From contig PWPP01000125.1 of assembly GCA_003558625.1 (NCBI GenBank), forward strand, positions 1-21,110: a DNA stretch of 21,110 nt, given 5' to 3'. Every line of letters begins with the position of its first letter. Position 1 is the first letter of the stretch. Source of the DNA: Syntrophomonas sp. (lineage in GTDB: Bacteria; Bacillota; Syntrophomonadia; Syntrophomonadales; Syntrophomonadaceae). The notes under the pieces are model-generated. The model did not search any database and was not told the origin of the DNA. It saw only the letters and a list, made by a program, of their open reading frames with translations. Below, piece by piece: positions 1 to 7,326 of the stretch. The position numbers and the translations under genes were made by a program.

Positions 1-254
1 CCTACTGGGATAAAGAGGGGAAAGCCCACTCCAAGATCCGTCCCCTGCTGACACCGGGAGCAGCCTGCACCATTTCCCGGCAGATGACCCATTATATTGT
101 GACCGAGCATGGGAAAGCCATGATGAAAGGCAAGTCCATTTGGAAAAGAACCGAAAACCTCATTGCCATTGCCCACCCCGATTTTCGCGAGGAGTTAATC
201 CAAGAGGCCCATAAAATGGGATTTTGGAAAAAAACCAATAAGATCGAACCCTGA
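1..254 (+). CDS. Acetyl-CoA hydrolase / CoA-transferase family protein, C-terminal end (partial)
   Basis: The gene enters from the left edge; its frame begins at base 3 and runs 83 codons to TGA at 252-254. The visible residues match the C-terminal part of the acetyl-CoA hydrolase/4-hydroxybutyrate (or butyrate:acetate) CoA-transferase family: SKIRPLLTPGAACTISR, then HYIVTEHGKA, then LIAIAHPDFREEL close to the end. Family members move CoA between acyl groups in fermentative metabolism. The catalytic glutamate and most of the protein lie outside the window, so the substrate cannot be judged. The family's usual TEYG appears here as TEHG. No clear terminator follows in the same orientation; the palindrome at 452-473 fits the opposite strand better. 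The family call is confident; the exact enzyme is not. Confidence 0.85.
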   Translation, partial: YWDKEGKAHSKIRPLLTPGAACTISRQMTHYIVTEHGKAMMKGKSIWKRTENLIAIAHPDFREELIQEAHKMGFWKKTNKIEP

Positions 255-448
255 GCAAAAGAGGGGTTCCCCGGATTCTCCCCGATGTACTGTCGGCCCG
301 GAATTGACCGGGAGCAGGGCCGGCCGCAGAGGGGGGCCAGGGAATACCGGCAGGAAAAAGGATTAACCGGGTAGCTGCCGGCTATGCAGAACGGTTTTTG
401 CCCCCAAGAGGCCACCGGGTTCCGGGATCAGAAAAGGAGAGGGAAATG

Positions 449-473
449 AAAAACCCCTGCAGCTGCAGGGGTT
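449..473 (-). terminator. Intrinsic terminator of the DedA-like gene
   Basis: A perfect 22-bp palindrome lies at 452-473 (AACCCCTGCAG and its complement). Read on the minus strand it ends in GGGGTTTTT, the expected hairpin plus T-run, and it starts 38 bases past the stop of the minus-strand membrane protein gene. On the plus strand it is followed by the weaker TTAAAATTT, so partial bidirectional use is possible. Confidence 0.75.
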
Positions 474-510
474 AAAATTTGTGTTCATCATAGGGGAGGT
501 CCGGCTGGTA

Positions 511-1089
511 TTACGGAGTCGAAAAGGCCTTTTTATCCTGGTGTTGTTTGTAAAAATATTTACCGCCCACAAAGAGGAGCAGGGCCGTACCGATAATGGC
601 CAGGGTCATGGTCACATCCTGGGCTTTATAAAGGGTCAGTCCCAATCCGGTATAAAGGATGGCACTGGGAAGCTTGCCCAGGGCGGAGGAAAAGAAAAAG
701 CTCCAAAAAGGCATCCCGCCCAACGCGGCAGAAGCATTGATGATCGGAGTGGGAACGACCGGGACAATCCGGGCAATCAGGACACTCCAAAAGGCGGTGT
801 CAGGATGGATCTGCTGCAGCTGTGTGCCCCAGGGCTGCCGGGAAAACCAGCCATAACCCAGGAAGCGGCAGAGATAAAAGCCGATACAGGCTCCGGCCAG
901 GGCCCCGGCCCAGGAAATAAAAAAACCGATGGTAAAACCGAAAAGCAATCCACCGGTAGCTGCCAGAATAATGTACGGAAACACGGGAAAAACGGCCTGG
1001 ACCACAAAGAGAAGAAAGAACAAGACCGGGGCGAAGTAACCCCATTCCCGGGCAAACGTGATAATTGATGCCATACATAGCCATTCCAT
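511..1089 (-). CDS. TVP38/TMEM64 (DedA/VTT) family membrane protein
   Basis: This 192-residue, very hydrophobic protein has the layout of the VTT (SNARE-associated/DedA) domain. The first hydrophobic block is near residues 15-60 and includes GGLLFGFTIGFFISWAGA. A re-entrant-type segment near 105-135 carries ARIVPVVPTPIINASAALGG, where the arginine and proline pattern is typical of the YdjX/TVP38 branch. C-terminal helices and a short basic tail follow. Proteins of this family sit in the cytoplasmic membrane; some DedA members are linked to lipid scrambling or undecaprenyl-phosphate recycling, but no function can be assigned here. The ATG at 1089 has GAGGT six bases upstream; a second ATG five codons in is a less likely start. 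The gene is divergent from selD and ends at its own terminator. Confidence 0.85.
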   Translation of the reverse strand: MEWLCMASIITFAREWGYFAPVLFFLLFVVQAVFPVFPYIILAATGGLLFGFTIGFFISWAGALAGACIGFYLCRFLGYGWFSRQPWGTQLQQIHPDTAFWSVLIARIVPVVPTPIINASAALGGMPFWSFFFSSALGKLPSAILYTGLGLTLYKAQDVTMTLAIIGTALLLFVGGKYFYKQHQDKKAFSTP

Positions 1090-1137
1090 TTTGGTACCTC
1101 ACTTGCTTGTGCTTGTGGTTTCGTTCACACCTTCACA

Positions 1138-1166
1138 AGCATACACCATTTGGGGTAAAATGTCTA
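1138..1166 (-). promoter_or_regulatory. Candidate sigma-A promoter for the DedA-like gene
   Basis: On the minus strand TAGACA (1161-1166) and TATGCT (1138-1143) are separated by 17 bp, about 50 bp upstream of the start codon at 1089. The -35 matches 5 of 6 consensus bases and the -10 matches 4 of 6. Confidence 0.45.
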
Positions 1167-1285
1167 GCAGAAATTGCCAGCGACCAGGGGGATCTGTTCC
1201 CGAAAAATGGGGATCCGTTGCAAAGGGCTGCTTTATGACAAAGATTTTGGCAAAACGGAAAGGAATGATACAGAAAACCGTTTTC

Positions 1286-1438
1286 ATGCTATATTAGATT
1301 TGTAAACACTTACGCGCCAACAGGCGGTAAGGCGGGAAAAGGCCCGGGTTTACCGGCCTATATCGCAGGTAATATATTGCGGTAAGAGCTTCGGGGGATT
1401 TGGGCTGATGAAACCACCACCTGTAAGGGGGGAAAGAC
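1286..1438 (+). promoter_or_regulatory. Leader region upstream of selD
   Basis: The 349-bp gap between the divergent DedA-like gene and selD holds no gene. Near selD there is a TATATT (1290-1295) that could be a -10 box but has no good -35. It is followed by a hairpin at 1309-1331 (CTTAC-CGCC pairing with GGCG-GTAAG, one bulged G, AACA loop). Shorter self-complementary stretches follow at about 1340-1400. A ribosome binding site AAGGGGGG (1425-1432) precedes the ATG. A short inverted repeat, GAAAAC/GTTTTC, lies at 1273-1285. I recognise no known riboswitch here. Confidence 0.3.
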
Positions 1439-2485
1439 ATGGATGAAAGAGGAACCATCAGGCTTACCGCCATGGTTCGGGCGGCAGGCTGAGCAGCCAA
1501 GATCGGGCCAGGGGCCCTGGAGGAGATCCTGAAGGATTTTCCCCTTACTTCCGACCCCAACCTGCTGGTAGGTTTTGGCCAGCGGGATGATGCCGGGGTA
1601 TACAAACTAAACCAGGAAATCGCCATCATTCAGACCATCGACTTTTTCACCCCCATGGTTGATGATCCGTTTGTTTTCGGCCAGATTGCAGCGGTAAATG
1701 CTCTGAATGATGTGTATGCCATGGGGGGAGAGCCCCTGCTGGCCATGAATATCGTATGCTTTCCCCAGTGTGAGGATCTCATGCTCTTACGGGAGATATT
1801 GCTGGGGGGGCAGGACAAGATCAATGAAGCGGGAGCCTTGCTGGTAGGCGGCCATACCGTGGATGACATGGAACCCAAGTTCGGCCTTTCTGTGACCGGG
1901 CTGGTTCATCCCGAAAAGATCATCAGCAACGGCGGCGCCCGCCCCGGGGACTTGCTGTTTTTGACCAAGCCCCTGGGGAGCGGGATCATCGCCACCGCCA
2001 TCAAGGCGGAAATGGCGGATCCTGGGCCCTATGGGGAAGCAGTGGGCTGGATGCGCCTGCTGAACCGGGATGCAGCCCGGGTCATGCAGGAAATGGAGGT
2101 AAAAGCCGCCACCGACGTCACCGGCTTTGGTTTGCTGGGCCATGTATACGAGCTGGCCCGGGCCAGCGGGGTCGGGGTGGAGATCGTGGCCGGCCAGGTC
2201 CCCCTGATGGCAGGGGCTTGGGATTATTCCTCCATGGGGCTGGTGCCGGGTGGTGCCTATAGCAATCGCGATTATTTGGAGGACCAGGTGGAATACAGCG
2301 GTGAAATCAACCCGGTCCAAAGGGAAATCTTGTTCTCACCCGAAACGGCAGGCGGGTTGCTCATAGCGGTAAAGGAAAACCGGGCGAAAGCCTTTACCGC
2401 AGCTATGGACCACCGGGACATCTATTGCCGGCTTATCGGCCGGGTAGTGGCTCCGGGAGCCAAAGCCATTACAATCAAGGCCTAG
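1439..2485 (+). CDS. selD: Selenide, water dikinase, selenocysteine-containing
   Basis: SelD makes selenophosphate from selenide and ATP, the selenium donor for selenocysteine and selenouridine synthesis. The true start is ATG 1439, preceded by AAGGGGGG. Reading from it, codon 18 is TGA (1490-1492), and the frame then stays open to 2485, giving 348 residues, the usual family length. The TGA sits exactly where SelD has its catalytic Cys or Sec: the context is GG-AA..G-U-AAKIGPG, with the essential lysine at 21. Further family marks are GQRDDAGVY near residue 52, FFTPMVDDPFVFGQIAAVNA, NDVYAMGG, GGHTVDD and TDVTGFGLLGH. The part downstream of residue 72 alone would look like an N-terminally truncated SelD, which is an artefact of reading TGA as stop. 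A Sec codon here implies that the genome also carries selA, selB and selC, none of which is in this window. Confidence 0.93.
1490..1517 (+). promoter_or_regulatory. Sec UGA codon and candidate bacterial SECIS hairpin
   Basis: After the TGA at 1490-1492, bases 1505-1509 (GGGCC) pair perfectly with 1513-1517 (GGCCC) around the loop AGG (1510-1512), 17 bases past the TGA. An outer GATC/GATC pairing (1501-1504 with 1525-1528) could extend it across an asymmetric bulge. Bacterial SECIS elements lie in the coding sequence just after UGA and carry a G early in a small apical loop, which fits. The exact fold is inferred. Confidence 0.6.
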
Positions 2486-2589
2486 TCCTGTCCGGCAGGA
2501 TCAGCAACATCTTTTTTTACGGCTCCGGGCAGCGGGGCGGGACCGGTCAGGCCATAAGCTATAAAATCATGGATCAGAGGCGGGGAAAG

Positions 2590-2796
2590 ATGACACAGAG
2601 GAAGCATTTCAATTTAGGAGACCGGGTAAAAATGAAGAAAAAACATCCCTGCGGCAGTTATATATGGGAAATAACTCGCATGGGAGCAGATATAAAAATC
2701 AAATGCTGCGGCTGCGCCCGGGTTGTCATGCTGCCCCGGAGCAAGTTCGAGAAAAGCATGGTCAAAGTGGAAGAACCCCCGGAGAATCCATCCTGA
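2590..2796 (+). CDS. DUF951 family protein
   Basis: This small protein of 68 residues matches the DUF951 family of Firmicutes, whose function is unknown. Visible marks are FNLGDRVKMKKKHPCG, then W-I-TRMGADIKIKCCGC, then VMLPRSKFEK; the CCGC cluster plus the HPCG cysteine suggest a small metal-binding or nucleic-acid-related fold. The family usually starts just before the LGD motif, so ATG 2590 with GGGG just upstream is chosen over longer in-frame starts. In many Firmicutes this gene lies just before rpsF, as here. It ends about 28 bp before the -35 box of the rpsF promoter. Its own promoter is not evident, so it may be co-transcribed with selD, which ends 104 bp upstream. Confidence 0.88.
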   Translation: MTQRKHFNLGDRVKMKKKHPCGSYIWEITRMGADIKIKCCGCARVVMLPRSKFEKSMVKVEEPPENPS

Positions 2797-2823
2797 CCCT
2801 TGGGGTTGGGGAGGGTGTTTTGC

Positions 2824-2852
2824 TTGCATCATGGTGAGGGTTCTGGTACAAT
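2824..2852 (+). promoter_or_regulatory. Sigma-A promoter of the rpsF-ssb-rpsR operon
   Basis: TTGCAT (2824-2829) and TACAAT (2847-2852) are separated by exactly 17 bp. Transcription would begin around 2858-2860, leaving a leader of about 75 nucleotides before rpsF. Confidence 0.75.
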
Positions 2853-2862
2853 CTATGGGAAG

Positions 2863-2921
2863 TCCCTGCTCCGGTTATAAAGCCGGAGCCATTGCCCTTT
2901 ATGGGGCTTAGTCCGCAGGGA
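2863..2921 (+). promoter_or_regulatory. Structured rpsF leader, candidate S6:S18 autoregulatory element
   Basis: TCCCTG (2863-2868) can pair with CAGGGA (2916-2921), which overlaps the start of the rpsF Shine-Dalgarno region. An unpaired CCG (2913-2915) sits just before the 3' strand. Inside lie a hairpin CTCCGG/CCGGAG (2869-2874 with 2883-2888) and a smaller GCCC/GGGC one (2894-2897 with 2904-2907). A leader structure with a conserved CCG near the closing stem is known to bind the S6:S18 complex and repress rpsF operons. The match is by eye only. Confidence 0.5.
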
Positions 2922-2933
2922 GGAGGTGTAACG

Positions 2934-3227
2934 ATGCGCACATATGAAATGATGTTTGTTCTCAAACCGGATCTGTCTGAAGAACAAATCCTGGAAAGCA
3001 AGGAAAGACTCCGTAAAATCATAGAAGATTTTAAAGGTGAGTTCATAAACGAGAAAGAAGGCTGGGGAAAAAAACGCCTGGCTTATCCTATTGAAGATTT
3101 CACCGAGGGAATTTATTCTTTATGGTTCTTCCGGGGAACGCCGGACCTGCTTAATGAGCTGGACCGCATTATTAAGATTTCAGAAAATTTCTTGCGTCAC
3201 ATCATTATTCGCCAGGAAGAAAAGTAG
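2934..3227 (+). CDS. rpsF: 30S ribosomal protein S6
   Basis: S6 binds the central domain of 16S rRNA together with S18 in the 30S platform. The 97-residue product has the typical start MRTYEMMFVLKPDLSEE, the conserved WGKKRLAYPI stretch near residue 44, and EGIYSLWFF; length and layout are normal for the family. ATG 2934 is chosen because AGGGAGGAGGTG (2917-2928) lies just upstream and S6 proteins begin this way; a longer in-frame start at 2892 has no support. It is the first gene of the operon rpsF-ssb-rpsR, with 27 bp to ssb. The leader may be an autoregulatory site. Confidence 0.98.
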   Translation: MRTYEMMFVLKPDLSEEQILESKERLRKIIEDFKGEFINEKEGWGKKRLAYPIEDFTEGIYSLWFFRGTPDLLNELDRIIKISENFLRHIIIRQEEK

Positions 3228-3254
3228 TTAAACCGAGAGTAGGAGGGGGATAAG

Positions 3255-3692
3255 TTGTTTAATCGTGTAATATTGATTGGGCGCCTGACCCGGGATCCGG
3301 AACTGCGATATACTCCCAACGGCATAGCCGTGGCTACGTTTTCCCTGGCCGTAAACCGTAAATTTAGTAAAGATGAAACCGATTTTATTGACATCGTGGT
3401 TTGGCGGGGCCAGGCAGAGAACTGTGCTACTTACTTAAAAAAAGGCAGCATGGCGGCCGTGGAAGGCAGGATGCAGGTACGGACATATGAAAACCAGGAG
3501 GGGCAAAAACGGAAGGTGACCGAAGTGGTCGCTGATGATGTCCGCTTTCTCAGTCCCAAGGGAGGAGAAAGCCCGGGAGCAGCAAGATCGTTCAATGAGA
3601 AAGAAGAAAAACGGGATGACTGGAATGATCTGGGCCGGGAAGTCAGCCTGGGGGATATAGATCTTACCGACGATGATGATGTACCGTTTTAA
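3255..3692 (+). CDS. ssb: Single-stranded DNA-binding protein
   Basis: SSB coats single-stranded DNA during replication, recombination and repair and recruits partners through its acidic tail. The 145-residue product starts at TTG 3255, five bases after AGGAGGGGG (3241-3249). The OB-fold N-terminus shows MFNRVILIGRLTRDPELRYT, then VATFSLAVNR and FIDIVVWRGQAENCATYLKKG, up to about residue 105. A short linker leads to the SSB-Ct tip DDDDVPF. Position between rpsF and rpsR is the standard Firmicutes arrangement, which points to the main housekeeping SSB. Confidence 0.98.
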   Translation: MFNRVILIGRLTRDPELRYTPNGIAVATFSLAVNRKFSKDETDFIDIVVWRGQAENCATYLKKGSMAAVEGRMQVRTYENQEGQKRKVTEVVADDVRFLSPKGGESPGAARSFNEKEEKRDDWNDLGREVSLGDIDLTDDDDVPF

Positions 3693-3710
3693 ACCAAGGA
3701 GGTTGAAGGA

Positions 3711-3938
3711 TTGAAAAGGGACAATAAACGAAAAAAACGGCGCCAGTGTAATTTTTGTGCCGACAAAATTGAAGTCATTAATTACAAGGATATCGGAAGA
3801 CTGAGACGCCATATCACGGAACGGGGCAAACTGCTTCCCCGGCGGGTAACTGGAAACTGCGCCTTGCACCAGCGCCAGCTTACTTTGGCCGTGAAAAGAG
3901 CCCGGATAATGGCACTTTTGCCTTATACATCCGATTAA
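3711..3938 (+). CDS. rpsR: 30S ribosomal protein S18 (zinc-binding type)
   Basis: S18 pairs with S6 in the 30S platform. The 75-residue product starts at TTG 3711 with AAGGAGG (3696-3702) in front. After a very basic N-terminus (KRDNKRKKRRQ) come C13-x2-C16, and C50-x2-H53, the pattern of the metal-binding (C+) form of S18. YKDIGRLRRHITERGKLLPRR is the conserved core, and KRARIMALLPYT the typical end. Organisms with the C+ form may also carry a C- paralogue induced by zinc limitation; none is seen here. A strong terminator follows 12 bp after the stop. Confidence 0.97.
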   Translation: MKRDNKRKKRRQCNFCADKIEVINYKDIGRLRRHITERGKLLPRRVTGNCALHQRQLTLAVKRARIMALLPYTSD

Positions 3939-3950
3939 AAAAGCAGAAAA

Positions 3951-3977
3951 GCCCTCTGGTACCAGAGGGCTTTTTTT
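3951..3977 (+). terminator. Intrinsic terminator of the rpsF operon
   Basis: A perfect 20-base palindrome (3951-3970; GCCCTCTGGT and its complement) is followed by seven Ts (3971-3977), 12 bp after the rpsR stop. Confidence 0.93.
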
Positions 3978-4200
3978 AATGGAGGATCAGCGGCAACGGG
4001 GGGAAGCAGGAATCCTCTTGACCCCTGCAGAAATTAGACACTACAAGAAACAGGCCGGGCTTTTTCCCCAAACCGGGTGGACTCCGGTATGCTGTCAGCA
4101 AAGAGTATTTTCTGCCCCAAGGCGGGGGGCCGCTAGCCCCGGAAAACCAAAAAACAAAAAGACCGGGCGATCGTAAAGATGCCCCCGGGGCAGGGGATTG

Positions 4201-5178
4201 ATGAGAAAAAGGGGTGTTTTTTTGTCCGTATTCATAAAATACTTATTTTTAACCTCCCTGGCCTGTGTATTGGTGGCCCTTTTTCCCGGATTCACCATCA
4301 TCACAGCTATTTTTTGGGGGGTCAGCATCTTTTTTGCCGGGGTGCATTTAAAACACAGCCAGCTGCTGCCATTGCTTGCGGCCAACATCCTGCTCCTATA
4401 TGCCATCGCCGGGAGCAGTGCTTTTTTTCAATATTTGACTGTATTCGGCCTGGCCCTTTTAGTCATTGGATTTTTAGCCGCTTCCAGGAAGAACTATTAT
4501 GACACCATGAAGTGGTCCCTGGCAGCTGCCATTCTGGGTACATCCTTTTTTTTAGGCGTTTCTTTTTATAGCGGAGCGCTGGAAACGGAAGCCCTATACC
4601 GGGAATATGAGGTTCTGGTCGGGGAAAGTATGCAATGGTATGAAGAAGCGGGGTTCATGGAAACCTGGGAAGCCCAGGGCCTGTCAAGAGAGGAGCTCAG
4701 GGAAAATATGCTAGAGCTGGCGTATACCCTCTCTCGTCACCTGCCGGGGCTGTTATACCTGGAAGCAATCTTTCTGGTGTTTGCTACAATGCACATCGCT
4801 TCCTGGCAGGCCAAGCGCCGGAAAATATTTTTTCTGTTGAAAAAACCCTATATTTTTGAGATCATGCCCTGGCAGTTTGCCTGGTTCGTGATCCTGGCCC
4901 TGGGGTTGTTCCTGCTGGGGCCCGAGAAGCAGGAGATCCTTCACTACTGGGGCAGCAACATGCTTCTCATTTCCATCCCGGTGTTGATGTATTTCGGGAT
5001 CTCGGCCCTGGTTTTTCGCATCAAGCCCCTGGAAAAGAATGTTAAGATAGTGATAGGGATTTTCATGGTTTTACTGGCACTGGGATTTCCCGCCTCTATT
5101 CTGGTCATTGTTTGTGCCATCGCGCTGTTCGATTCATTGCTGGATTATAGGAAATTAAGAATATATAAGGGGGATTAA
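4201..5178 (+). CDS. DUF2232 (YybS-like) polytopic membrane protein
   Basis: The 325-residue product is strongly hydrophobic, with about eight membrane segments. Two to four occur in the first 125 residues. A charged extracytoplasmic or cytoplasmic stretch follows at about 125-180 (YREYEVLVGESMQWYEE...), and further segments near 180-205, 225-245, 255-275 and 285-315. Composition, length and its place directly before rplI fit the DUF2232/YybS family, whose function is unknown. In Bacillus the order is yybS-gdpP-rplI; here gdpP is absent and rplI starts two bases after the stop. ATG 4201 with GGGG just upstream is preferred over the adjacent TTG 4198. About 220 bp without a convincing gene separate it from the rpsR terminator. 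Confidence 0.78.
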   Translation: MRKRGVFLSVFIKYLFLTSLACVLVALFPGFTIITAIFWGVSIFFAGVHLKHSQLLPLLAANILLLYAIAGSSAFFQYLTVFGLALLVIGFLAASRKNYYDTMKWSLAAAILGTSFFLGVSFYSGALETEALYREYEVLVGESMQWYEEAGFMETWEAQGLSREELRENMLELAYTLSRHLPGLLYLEAIFLVFATMHIASWQAKRRKIFFLLKKPYIFEIMPWQFAWFVILALGLFLLGPEKQEILHYWGSNMLLISIPVLMYFGISALVFRIKPLEKNVKIVIGIFMVLLALGFPASILVIVCAIALFDSLLDYRKLRIYKGD

Positions 5179-5180
5179 AC

Positions 5181-5627
5181 ATGAAAGTGGTATTACTGCA
5201 AAATGTAAAAAACCTGGGAGAAGAAGGGGAGATCAAAGATGTGGCCGACGGCTATGCCCGCAATTACCTGCTTCCCAAGGGTCTGGCCATAGAAGCGACC
5301 CAGGATAAAATAAAGGAGATCAAAGAAAGAAACCTGAAACAGGAGCGTAAAAAAGACAAAGAAAAAGCAGCCGCCCTGCAACTGAAAGAAAAAATTGACG
5401 GCCAAACCTTGGAGCTAACGGTAAAAACCGGGGGAGGCGACAAATTATTTGGTGCCGTGACCGGGAAAGAAATCACCGAACTGATCCAAAAGAACCTGGG
5501 TGTAACCATTGATAAAAAGAAAATCGACATGAAGGACGCCATCAAACATATCGGGGAATATTCCGTAAAAATCAAAATATATCCCACCATACAGGCTGAC
5601 ATCAAATTGAAGGTGCTCCCGCAGTAG
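5181..5627 (+). CDS. rplI: 50S ribosomal protein L9
   Basis: L9 binds domain V of 23S rRNA near the L1 stalk and helps hold reading frame. The 148-residue product starts MKVVLLQNVKNLGEEGE and has the signature DGYARNYLLPKGLA at residues 23-36. A long charged connecting helix follows (about 40-75, rich in K and E, RNLKQERKKDKEKAAALQLK). The C-terminal domain carries KLFGAVTGKEI and ends IKLKVLPQ. Length is standard. AAGGGGG sits just upstream of ATG 5181, overlapping the end of the DUF2232 gene, so the two are probably co-transcribed. Confidence 0.98.
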   Translation: MKVVLLQNVKNLGEEGEIKDVADGYARNYLLPKGLAIEATQDKIKEIKERNLKQERKKDKEKAAALQLKEKIDGQTLELTVKTGGGDKLFGAVTGKEITELIQKNLGVTIDKKKIDMKDAIKHIGEYSVKIKIYPTIQADIKLKVLPQ

Positions 5628-5859
5628 ACCCGAAGGCTATGCAGGTTCCGTCCCCGGGAGCTCCATCGGTCCTAACAAGCCAATGCGGCAGCAGGATTCT
5701 GAGGAATCAAAGGGAGCAGAAACAGACAGAAAAAAATAGGATGCCTTCTTTAAGAAAGCGATTTTGGGCCCGCAGGAATGACAAACCGGTCATAATGGTT
5801 TTTTTTAACAGATAATACTGTATACATCAAACGCCCGCGAAGGCCGGTGTTTTCTAATG
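5628..5859. other. Gene-free stretch between rplI and the purA promoter
   Basis: Together with the purA leader this makes a 359-bp gap. I see no convincing ORF and no recognisable remnant of dnaB/dnaC, which often lies between rplI and purA in Firmicutes. The only features are a weak terminator-like hairpin at 5783-5806 and the purA promoter just downstream. Confidence 0.6.
5783..5806 (+). terminator. Weak candidate terminator after rplI
   Basis: AAACC (5783-5787) can pair with GGTTT (5797-5801) over a 9-base loop, and a run of eight Ts (5799-5806) overlaps and follows. The stem is short and lies 155 bp after rplI, so the call is tentative. Confidence 0.4.
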
Positions 5860-5888
5860 TTGACACCCTTCACCGCATTTGCTACGAT
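5860..5888 (+). promoter_or_regulatory. Sigma-A promoter of purA
   Basis: TTGACA (5860-5865, perfect -35) and TACGAT (5883-5888) are 17 bp apart. The transcript would have a leader of about 90 nucleotides before ATG 5987. I found no clear PurR box or purine riboswitch in it. Confidence 0.8.
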
Positions 5889-5986
5889 TAGTTTGCCGGA
5901 AAGGGATTTTATGTAAACCGGAAAACATATTGTCACGGTCCGACCGCATGGTTAATACATCGGATCCGGAAAACGGAGGTGATTTC

Positions 5987-7261
5987 ATGGCGGCAGTTAT
6001 ATTGGTTGGAACACAGTGGGGAGATGAAGGCAAAGGCAAGGTTACCGATTTTTTGTCGGAGAGGGCAGATGCAGTCGTCAGGTATCAGGGAGGCAGCAAT
6101 GCCGGACACACGGTAGAGGTGGAAGAGCAGCAATTCAAACTGCACCTGGTGCCTTCCGGTATATTGTACCCCCATACCCTGTGCCTGATAGCCAGTGGGG
6201 TAGTGGTGGATCTAGAGCAGTTGAACCTCGAAATAAAAAGCCTGGAGGAGCGGGGCATCGATATCGGCAATCTGAGATTAAGCTCCCGGGCTACCCTGGT
6301 CATGCCCTACCACAAAAAAATCGATGAAATACAGGAACGAACCGGCAAAATCGGCACCACCGGCCGGGGCATCGGTCCCGCTTATGCCGATAAAATAAAC
6401 CGGGTGGGATTCAGGGTGGCCGACCTGTTGTATGATCCCGAATTTAAAGAACGTTTTAAGGCCGAGGTGGAGCGTAAGAACCTCTATTTTGAAAAGTTGC
6501 ATGACGAACCCGGCTATGACTACCGGGAGCTTTATGATCAGCTGTGGGCCCAGATAGAGCCCCTGCGCCCCTATATTGGCGATACCTCTCACCTGGTCTA
6601 TGAACTGCTGAAAGCAGGCAAGAAGGTATTATTTGAAGGAGCGCAAGGTACTCTGCTAGATATCGATCACGGGACCTATCCCTATGTGACCTCCTCCCAC
6701 CCCATCGCCGGGGGAGCCTGTGTAGGAGCCGGTATCGGACCCACCAGAATCGACCGGGTGATCGGAGTGGCCAAAGCCTATACCACCCGGGTAGGGGAAG
6801 GCCCCTTTCCCGCGGAACTGGAAGGGCCCCTGGGCAATGTCCTGCGGGAGAAAGGAGCCGAATTCGGTACCACCACCGGTCGGCCCCGGCGTTGCGGCTG
6901 GCTGGACGGGGTGATTTTACGGTATGCGGCCCGGATTAACGGGTTAACCGATTTGGCCATCACCAAGCTAGATGTCCTGGACAGCTTTGAAACTTTGAAA
7001 ATCTGCCTGCATTACCGCAACAACGGCCGGGTGGTCACGGAGTTCCCCGAAAATTTGACCCTGCAAAAAGAATGTACCCCGGAATACATTGAGTTGCCGG
7101 GGTGGCAGCAGGATACCACCGGCATTACCCGTTATGAGGATCTGCCCGTCAATGCCCGGGCGTATATAGAAAAAATCGAGGAGATTACTGGGGTCAGACA
7201 GGTTCTGATCTCCTTGGGGCCCCGGAGAGACCAGACTATCACCGGCGGCAGCTTTTTTTAA
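5987..7261 (+). CDS. purA: Adenylosuccinate synthetase
   Basis: PurA joins IMP and aspartate using GTP to give adenylosuccinate, the first step from IMP to AMP, in the cytoplasm. The 424-residue product shows the GTP-binding and catalytic stretch GTQWGDEGKGKV, with Asp13 and His41 (in SNAGHTV) at the positions of the known catalytic pair. It continues with TTGRGIGPAYADK, LFEGAQGTLLDIDHGTYP, the arginine-containing TTTGRPRRCGW and SLGPRRDQTI near the end. ATG 5987 is chosen over a longer frame from 5879 because CGGAGGTGA lies directly upstream, the protein then begins as family members do, and the longer version would start inside the promoter. It appears monocistronic. Confidence 0.98.
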   Translation: MAAVILVGTQWGDEGKGKVTDFLSERADAVVRYQGGSNAGHTVEVEEQQFKLHLVPSGILYPHTLCLIASGVVVDLEQLNLEIKSLEERGIDIGNLRLSSRATLVMPYHKKIDEIQERTGKIGTTGRGIGPAYADKINRVGFRVADLLYDPEFKERFKAEVERKNLYFEKLHDEPGYDYRELYDQLWAQIEPLRPYIGDTSHLVYELLKAGKKVLFEGAQGTLLDIDHGTYPYVTSSHPIAGGACVGAGIGPTRIDRVIGVAKAYTTRVGEGPFPAELEGPLGNVLREKGAEFGTTTGRPRRCGWLDGVILRYAARINGLTDLAITKLDVLDSFETLKICLHYRNNGRVVTEFPENLTLQKECTPEYIELPGWQQDTTGITRYEDLPVNARAYIEKIEEITGVRQVLISLGPRRDQTITGGSFF

Positions 7262-7282
7262 CCGGTATTTTCCGCCATCGTC

Positions 7283-7311
7283 TTGAAAAACGGGGGATTA
7301 TTTGTTAATAT
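7283..7311 (+). promoter_or_regulatory. Promoter of tRNA-Asp
   Basis: TTGAAA (7283-7288) and TAATAT (7306-7311) are separated by 17 bp. The start point would fall about 9 bases before the mature tRNA 5' end. Confidence 0.7.
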
Positions 7312-7326
7312 GTTGTCAAGCAATGC

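Noticed and set aside
481..1068. 195-codon plus-strand ORF
   Set aside because: It is the antisense shadow of the DedA-like membrane protein, rich in Gly, Lys and Gln with no family resemblance, and it has no ribosome binding site.
1655..2485. Reading selD as an N-terminally truncated gene starting at 1655
   Set aside because: The upstream frame encodes normal SelD N-terminal sequence interrupted only by TGA at the Sec position and begins at a well-placed ATG.
3979..4176. 65-codon ORF just after the rpsR terminator
   Set aside because: It begins at the end of the terminator T-run, has no ribosome binding site and shows no recognisable motif; I treat this 220-bp stretch as gene-free.
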